The notes below the pieces were generated by a model. The model did not search any database. It saw nothing but the letters and a program-made list of their open reading frames with translations, and was not told the origin of the DNA. From an uncultured Eubacteriales bacterium (lineage in GTDB: Bacteria > Bacillota_A > Clostridia > Oscillospirales > Oscillospiraceae): a stretch of DNA of 8,991 nucleotides. Position numbers and translations under genes: made by a program. Shown here piece after piece: positions 6,485 to 8,991 of this stretch. Every line of letters begins with the position of its first letter. The first letter of the stretch is position 1. The stretch spans positions 1-8,991 of the forward strand of contig ONPY01000103.1 of assembly GCA_900319835.1 (NCBI GenBank), written 5' to 3'.

Positions 6485-6652
6485 GAGAATAGCCCGCTGC
6501 AAAATGCCAACCCATTCTGTCATTGCGAGCCAGTGCGAACACTGGCGTGGCAATCCGTTCCTTTCTGGAAAAGTGCGGATTCCCACACCAGTGACTTCGG
6601 TCACTGGTTCGGAATGACGGAGAGGAACACACTTTGCAGCGGGCTATTTTTT
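6485..6652 (+). terminator. Composite terminator: 16-bp outer stem with a palindromic repeat in its loop
   Basis: The arms 6488-6503 (AATAGCCCGCTGCAAA) and 6633-6648 (TTTGCAGCGGGCTATT) are exact reverse complements, and the right arm runs into six T residues (6647-6652). The left arm starts four bases after the stop of the VWA gene, and the T-run ends on the stop codon of the opposing lipoprotein gene. This is the shape of a Rho-independent terminator for the + strand operon, but 129 bases separate the arms instead of a small loop. Most of that interval is the 100-bp palindromic repeat listed separately. No gene is seen in this stretch. Confidence 0.7.
6519..6618. repeat. 100-bp nested palindromic, MITE-like interspersed repeat
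   Basis: The ends are inverted (GTCATTGCGAG at 6519-6529 against TTCGGAATGAC at 6608-6618), and the whole left half (6519-6557) matches the reverse complement of the right half (6576-6618) with scattered changes. Each half contains its own hairpin: GCCAGTG-CGAA-CACTGGC at 6529-6546 and ACCAGTGAC-TTCG-GTCACTGGT at 6587-6608, the latter a stable C(UUCG)G tetraloop. The centre (6558-6567) folds as TTCC/GGAA. The GTCATTGCGAG...GTGGCAATCC pattern is of a kind I recall as short interspersed repeats in many bacterial genomes. It has no coding capacity and would need a transposase from elsewhere. No target-site duplication is evident. Confidence 0.8.
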
Positions 6653-8741
6653 ATGTCTGCTCCGAAATGTAGAGGCTCATGCGGCTCTGAATCAGGCGAG
6701 CAGTCTCTTCGGCGCCGCGCTGCCCCGCAAAGAAGCCCGCAGCCTCTTCCCGGATGATTCCCATGGCCGTCTCGTCGCAGAGAGTGGTGTGCTCAATAGC
6801 CTCCAGCAGATGGTAGAAGCTCTGCTCCTCCGCATCCGTCAGCGGCGGTGTGAGGCTGGTGTCAAAGAACCCTTCTTCCACCTTCGGTGTGTCGCTTTTT
6901 GCCTCAAGGAAATCCTCCCGCAGAAGCGGATCATAGGCCGGGATCGCACTCGGGTGCAGCAGCCAATCTTTCAGAAAGGCCCAGCAGGCCGCCGGGTGTT
7001 TTGTGATGGTGAGCACTCCCACGGGATTCATGCCCATGTCGGTACCGCAGCTGCCGTCCGGCGTGGGAAAGCCGATGACGCTGATGGGCTTGCCCACCCG
7101 GCGGGTGCTCCGGGCCAGGTCCGTTACACGGTTGAGCATGACAAGCTCCGTGGCCATGAAGCCGTCGGCCATGAGATTTGATCCAAAGACCATGTTGTTC
7201 GGGTCCTCCGGCGTCTCCCGCATATCCCGGCAGGCCTCCAGCAGGCGGATAAAGTCAGGGCTTTCAAAGTCGCAGGTCCCCGCCCGCCAGTCCATGGTCT
7301 GTCGGAGATAGCGGCTGACCGCCTCGCGGAAAAAGTACTCCCGTGTGAGATTGTACATCACCATCCGGTCCGGCGGCGTGGCGCGGGCCAGGGCAAGATA
7401 GGCGTCAAAGCTCCAGCCGTCCGTGTCCCCGAAGGTCTCCCTCAGGCCAAGGCGCGTCTCAATGGAGAAATCCGCCGCCAGCAGGTAGAGTCCGCCGCAG
7501 TCGCGCCAGATGGCCCCGGCTGTCCAAATGTCATCCAAGTCGATGTCCGGGTCAGCCTCCACGTCCTGTTCCAGATCCCGCAGCATGCCCTTGCGGAGAT
7601 AGGGAAAGGGCGAGAGCGCGCCGTTTCGGAAGGCCAGCATGTCCGGCCCCTCCCCGGCGATGAGCTGGGTGCTGAGCCTTGTGAGTGCCTCCGCGTCGGT
7701 CAGGCCACCCTCGGTCAGATCCACCAGCTCCACACAGATGTCCGCGCTGCGGGCGTTGAAGCCCGCCACCGCTGTTGCGAGGGAGCCGTAGCTCCCCATC
7801 ATGGCGAGCTTCAGCCGTGTACGCGGCTTGATCTCCCCGGGCTGAGCCGGTGTCAGGCGCATGGGCTCAAAGCTCACCCCGCGTACCAGGTAGCAGCCGT
7901 CTGCCTCTGCCTCCACGCTCATCACGCCCGAGAGCGCAAGCCCGCACTCGGCCCATATCACCAGCGGCGCGGTCTCGCCGTTTTCATCCAGACGGTAGAT
8001 CCCGTCTGACTGCATGAGCAGCAGCGGGCTCGTCTCGTCCCCGGCGCAGAGATACCCGGTCGGATAGTCAAACAGAGGCGTCAGAGCGGCAGTCTGCGTC
8101 TCCACCCGGCTGACGCTGCCGCCGCCCCGGTCCTCCTGCTCCACATAGTAAAGCGCGCCGGTGCTGCCCTTGAGCAGCGTCCCGCTCCACTCCGGGTGGG
8201 AGATCTTACCCTGCTCGTTTCCGTCCCAGTCAAAGAGACGCAGCGCATCGGAGCACTGAAAGCAGAAGCCCGCCGCCTTCACGGCAAAGCGCATGGGAAA
8301 GCTGTCCGTTGGAAAGTGCAGTGCCAAGCGCTCCCGCTCCGCGCCGTTCTCGTCCAGGCAGACCATCGTCTCTGTCACGCTTCCGTTTTCATTTCGATCC
8401 TCCAAGGCGACCCAAATGCCGTCCTCCCCCGCGTCGGCCCAGGAAATCATCTCCTTCGTCCGCAGGAGCTCCCGGTCGCCCAGCAAAAGTGCGTTTTCGC
8501 CAAGTATCGGCAGCACCACACAGCAGCGCTCTCCTTTGTACGGAAAGCTCTGTTGACAGTTTTTCGGGTAGTCCGCCGGGACAAGCGTGTAGCAGCCGCC
8601 CTGCCCGATCCAGGCGCCGGTCTTCGCATCCACGCCAAAACCGCTCTCAGTCTCCTCCTCCCGCTCTGCCGCTGCCTTCGATTTTCCACAGCCACAGAGC
8701 AGCAGGGCCAGGAGCATCAGCCACGCAAGCGTTCGTCTCAT
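6651..8741 (-). CDS. Extracellular solute-binding lipoprotein (family 1) with an N-terminal beta-rich domain
   Basis: This 696-residue protein carries a lipoprotein signal peptide: basic MRR, a Leu-rich core and a lipobox LCGC with Cys18 as the lipidated residue, followed by a charged linker rich in Glu. Residues 40-300 consist of short strand repeats such as GIWVALED, RLFDWDGNEQGKI, GALYYVEQED and GIYRLDENGETAPLV, suggesting a beta-propeller-like domain. Residues 308-690 look like a family-1 ABC solute-binding domain: KLAMMGSYGSLATAVAGFNA start, LSTQLIAGEGPDMLAF hinge region, YLRKGMLRDLEQD, and a late NPVGVLTITKHPAACWAFLKDWL. Such domains usually bind sugars, oligosaccharides or peptides. 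It is much longer than the usual 400-450 residues because of the extra N-terminal domain. The start has a GAGGA ribosome-binding site (8747-8751) five bases upstream. No permease or ATPase gene adjoins it in the window, so it may use an unlinked transporter or act as a sensor. Confidence 0.85.
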   Translation of the reverse strand: MRRTLAWLMLLALLLCGCGKSKAAAEREEETESGFGVDAKTGAWIGQGGCYTLVPADYPKNCQQSFPYKGERCCVVLPILGENALLLGDRELLRTKEMISWADAGEDGIWVALEDRNENGSVTETMVCLDENGAERERLALHFPTDSFPMRFAVKAAGFCFQCSDALRLFDWDGNEQGKISHPEWSGTLLKGSTGALYYVEQEDRGGGSVSRVETQTAALTPLFDYPTGYLCAGDETSPLLLMQSDGIYRLDENGETAPLVIWAECGLALSGVMSVEAEADGCYLVRGVSFEPMRLTPAQPGEIKPRTRLKLAMMGSYGSLATAVAGFNARSADICVELVDLTEGGLTDAEALTRLSTQLIAGEGPDMLAFRNGALSPFPYLRKGMLRDLEQDVEADPDIDLDDIWTAGAIWRDCGGLYLLAADFSIETRLGLRETFGDTDGWSFDAYLALARATPPDRMVMYNLTREYFFREAVSRYLRQTMDWRAGTCDFESPDFIRLLEACRDMRETPEDPNNMVFGSNLMADGFMATELVMLNRVTDLARSTRRVGKPISVIGFPTPDGSCGTDMGMNPVGVLTITKHPAACWAFLKDWLLHPSAIPAYDPLLREDFLEAKSDTPKVEEGFFDTSLTPPLTDAEEQSFYHLLEAIEHTTLCDETAMGIIREEAAGFFAGQRGAEETARLIQSRMSLYISEQT

Positions 8742-8785
8742 GTTATTCCTCTTTCCCGGCTTTTCGCCGTAAAGCTTGTCTCACC

Positions 8786-8791
8786 TATATA
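8786..8791 (-). promoter_or_regulatory. Possible -10 element for the lipoprotein gene
   Basis: On the - strand TATATA occurs 44 bases before the ATG complement ending at 8741, in the only AT-rich part of the 118-base gap. No convincing -35 box lies at 16-18 bases. The nearest TTGACA-like hexamer, GTGAAA, is about 21 bases upstream. The leader also contains a short CGGC/GCCG hairpin just upstream of the ribosome-binding site (8758-8770). Weak call. Confidence 0.3.
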
Positions 8792-8839
8792 AACGGCAAA
8801 AATCGGAAAAAGTTTCACACAGCCAAAAGATTCTCATGC

Positions 8840-8859
8840 GGGAGGGGCAAGCCCCTCCC
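8840..8859 (-). terminator. Perfect GC-rich hairpin directly after the right-edge gene
   Basis: GGGAGGGGC at 8840-8848 and GCCCCTCCC at 8851-8859 are exact complements with only AA between them, so the real loop would be the central four bases and the stem eight pairs. On the - strand it begins at the first base after the TAG stop. The following T-run is weak and displaced by about eight bases (ATCTTTT), so it is an imperfect terminator, or a short palindromic repeat that stabilises the mRNA end. Confidence 0.5.
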
Positions 8860-8991
8860 CTACTTGTTCTCGGCCAGCTGCCAGCCCAGGGTGCGGCGGC
8901 AGTTGCCCTCGGCGTCGTAGGCGTAGTAGACGTTCCCGCCGATGGCGCCGGGGAGGTCGTCGCTGTCATGGTGGATCTCCTCGGTGAGGCG
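8860..8991 (-). CDS. C-terminal fragment of an unknown protein (5' end outside window)
   Basis: An open frame enters from the right edge on the - strand and ends at TAG (8860-8862), giving 43 residues: it begins RLTEEIHHDSDDLPGAIGG, continues NVYYAYDAEGNCRRTL and ends GWQLAENK. It has no start codon inside the window. Support comes from the absence of stops across all 43 codons, codon use like the neighbours, and the hairpin right after the stop. The YYAYDAEGN segment resembles a beta-hairpin of the Y-x-Y-D-x-x-G-N kind found in YD-repeat and other extracellular beta-rich proteins, but one copy is not enough for an assignment. It reads in the same direction as the lipoprotein gene and ends 118 bases upstream of it. 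Family unknown. Confidence 0.6.
   Translation of the reverse strand, partial: RLTEEIHHDSDDLPGAIGGNVYYAYDAEGNCRRTLGWQLAENK

Noticed and set aside
6519..6618. CRISPR-like or tRNA-like reading of the palindromic region
   Set aside because: There are no regularly spaced repeats with unique spacers and no cloverleaf with conserved T-loop bases. The symmetry is a single nested inverted repeat.
8781..8969. Open - strand frame of 62 codons at the right edge
   Set aside because: It overlaps in another frame the better-supported partial gene ending at 8860, runs through the hairpin and gap, and its translation is Thr/Pro/Ala-rich low complexity.

Overview
The window is GC-rich and densely coded. It has Shine-Dalgarno-led starts, sigma-A-like promoters and Rho-independent terminators. 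Together with a short-form CstA, an anaerobic-type cobalamin methyltransferase and a large family-1 solute-binding lipoprotein, this suggests a high-GC Clostridia genome, most likely a gut Oscillospiraceae/Ruminococcaceae-type bacterium. That assignment is inferred from gene types and base composition only.

Layout. (1) Positions 1-635, + strand: the 3' part of a precorrin-2/cobalt-factor II C20-methyltransferase gene (cbiL/cobI), probably the end of a cobalamin operon that lies to the left. (2) A strong predicted promoter overlaps its stop codon and drives a small 114-residue orphan protein (686-1030), closed by a hairpin terminator. (3) After an AT-rich promoter region comes cstA (1277-2746), a pyruvate/peptide-type carbon starvation transporter. 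(4) Behind it, in the same direction and with small gaps, lie three genes: a membrane protein with a probable PH-like N-terminal domain and two membrane helices (2802-3818), a MoxR-type AAA+ ATPase (3837-4760) and a von Willebrand A (VWA) protein (4757-6484), the last two overlapping by ATGA. (5) Positions 6485-6652 form one elaborate foldback: a 16-bp terminator stem whose loop holds a 100-bp MITE-like nested palindrome. (6) On the - strand, converging on that foldback, is a 696-residue lipoprotein with an N-terminal beta-rich domain and a C-terminal extracellular solute-binding domain (6651-8741). (7) The right edge holds the C-terminal 43 codons of another - strand gene (8860-8991), followed directly by a perfect 9-bp hairpin.

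How the genes may work together. The AAA+/VWA pair resembles NorQ/NorD, CbbQ/CbbO and CobS/CobT, in which a ring ATPase and a MIDAS-bearing VWA protein remodel or metallate a client enzyme. No nitric oxide reductase, Rubisco or CobN is visible here. The third, membrane-anchored protein is the likely candidate for tethering the pair at the membrane. No transcription barrier is obvious between cstA and this trio, so co-transcription with the transporter is possible. This trio is the best candidate here for an undescribed system. The ATPase also has Asn where Walker A normally has Ser/Thr. The lipoprotein has no permease or ATPase gene beside it within the window.
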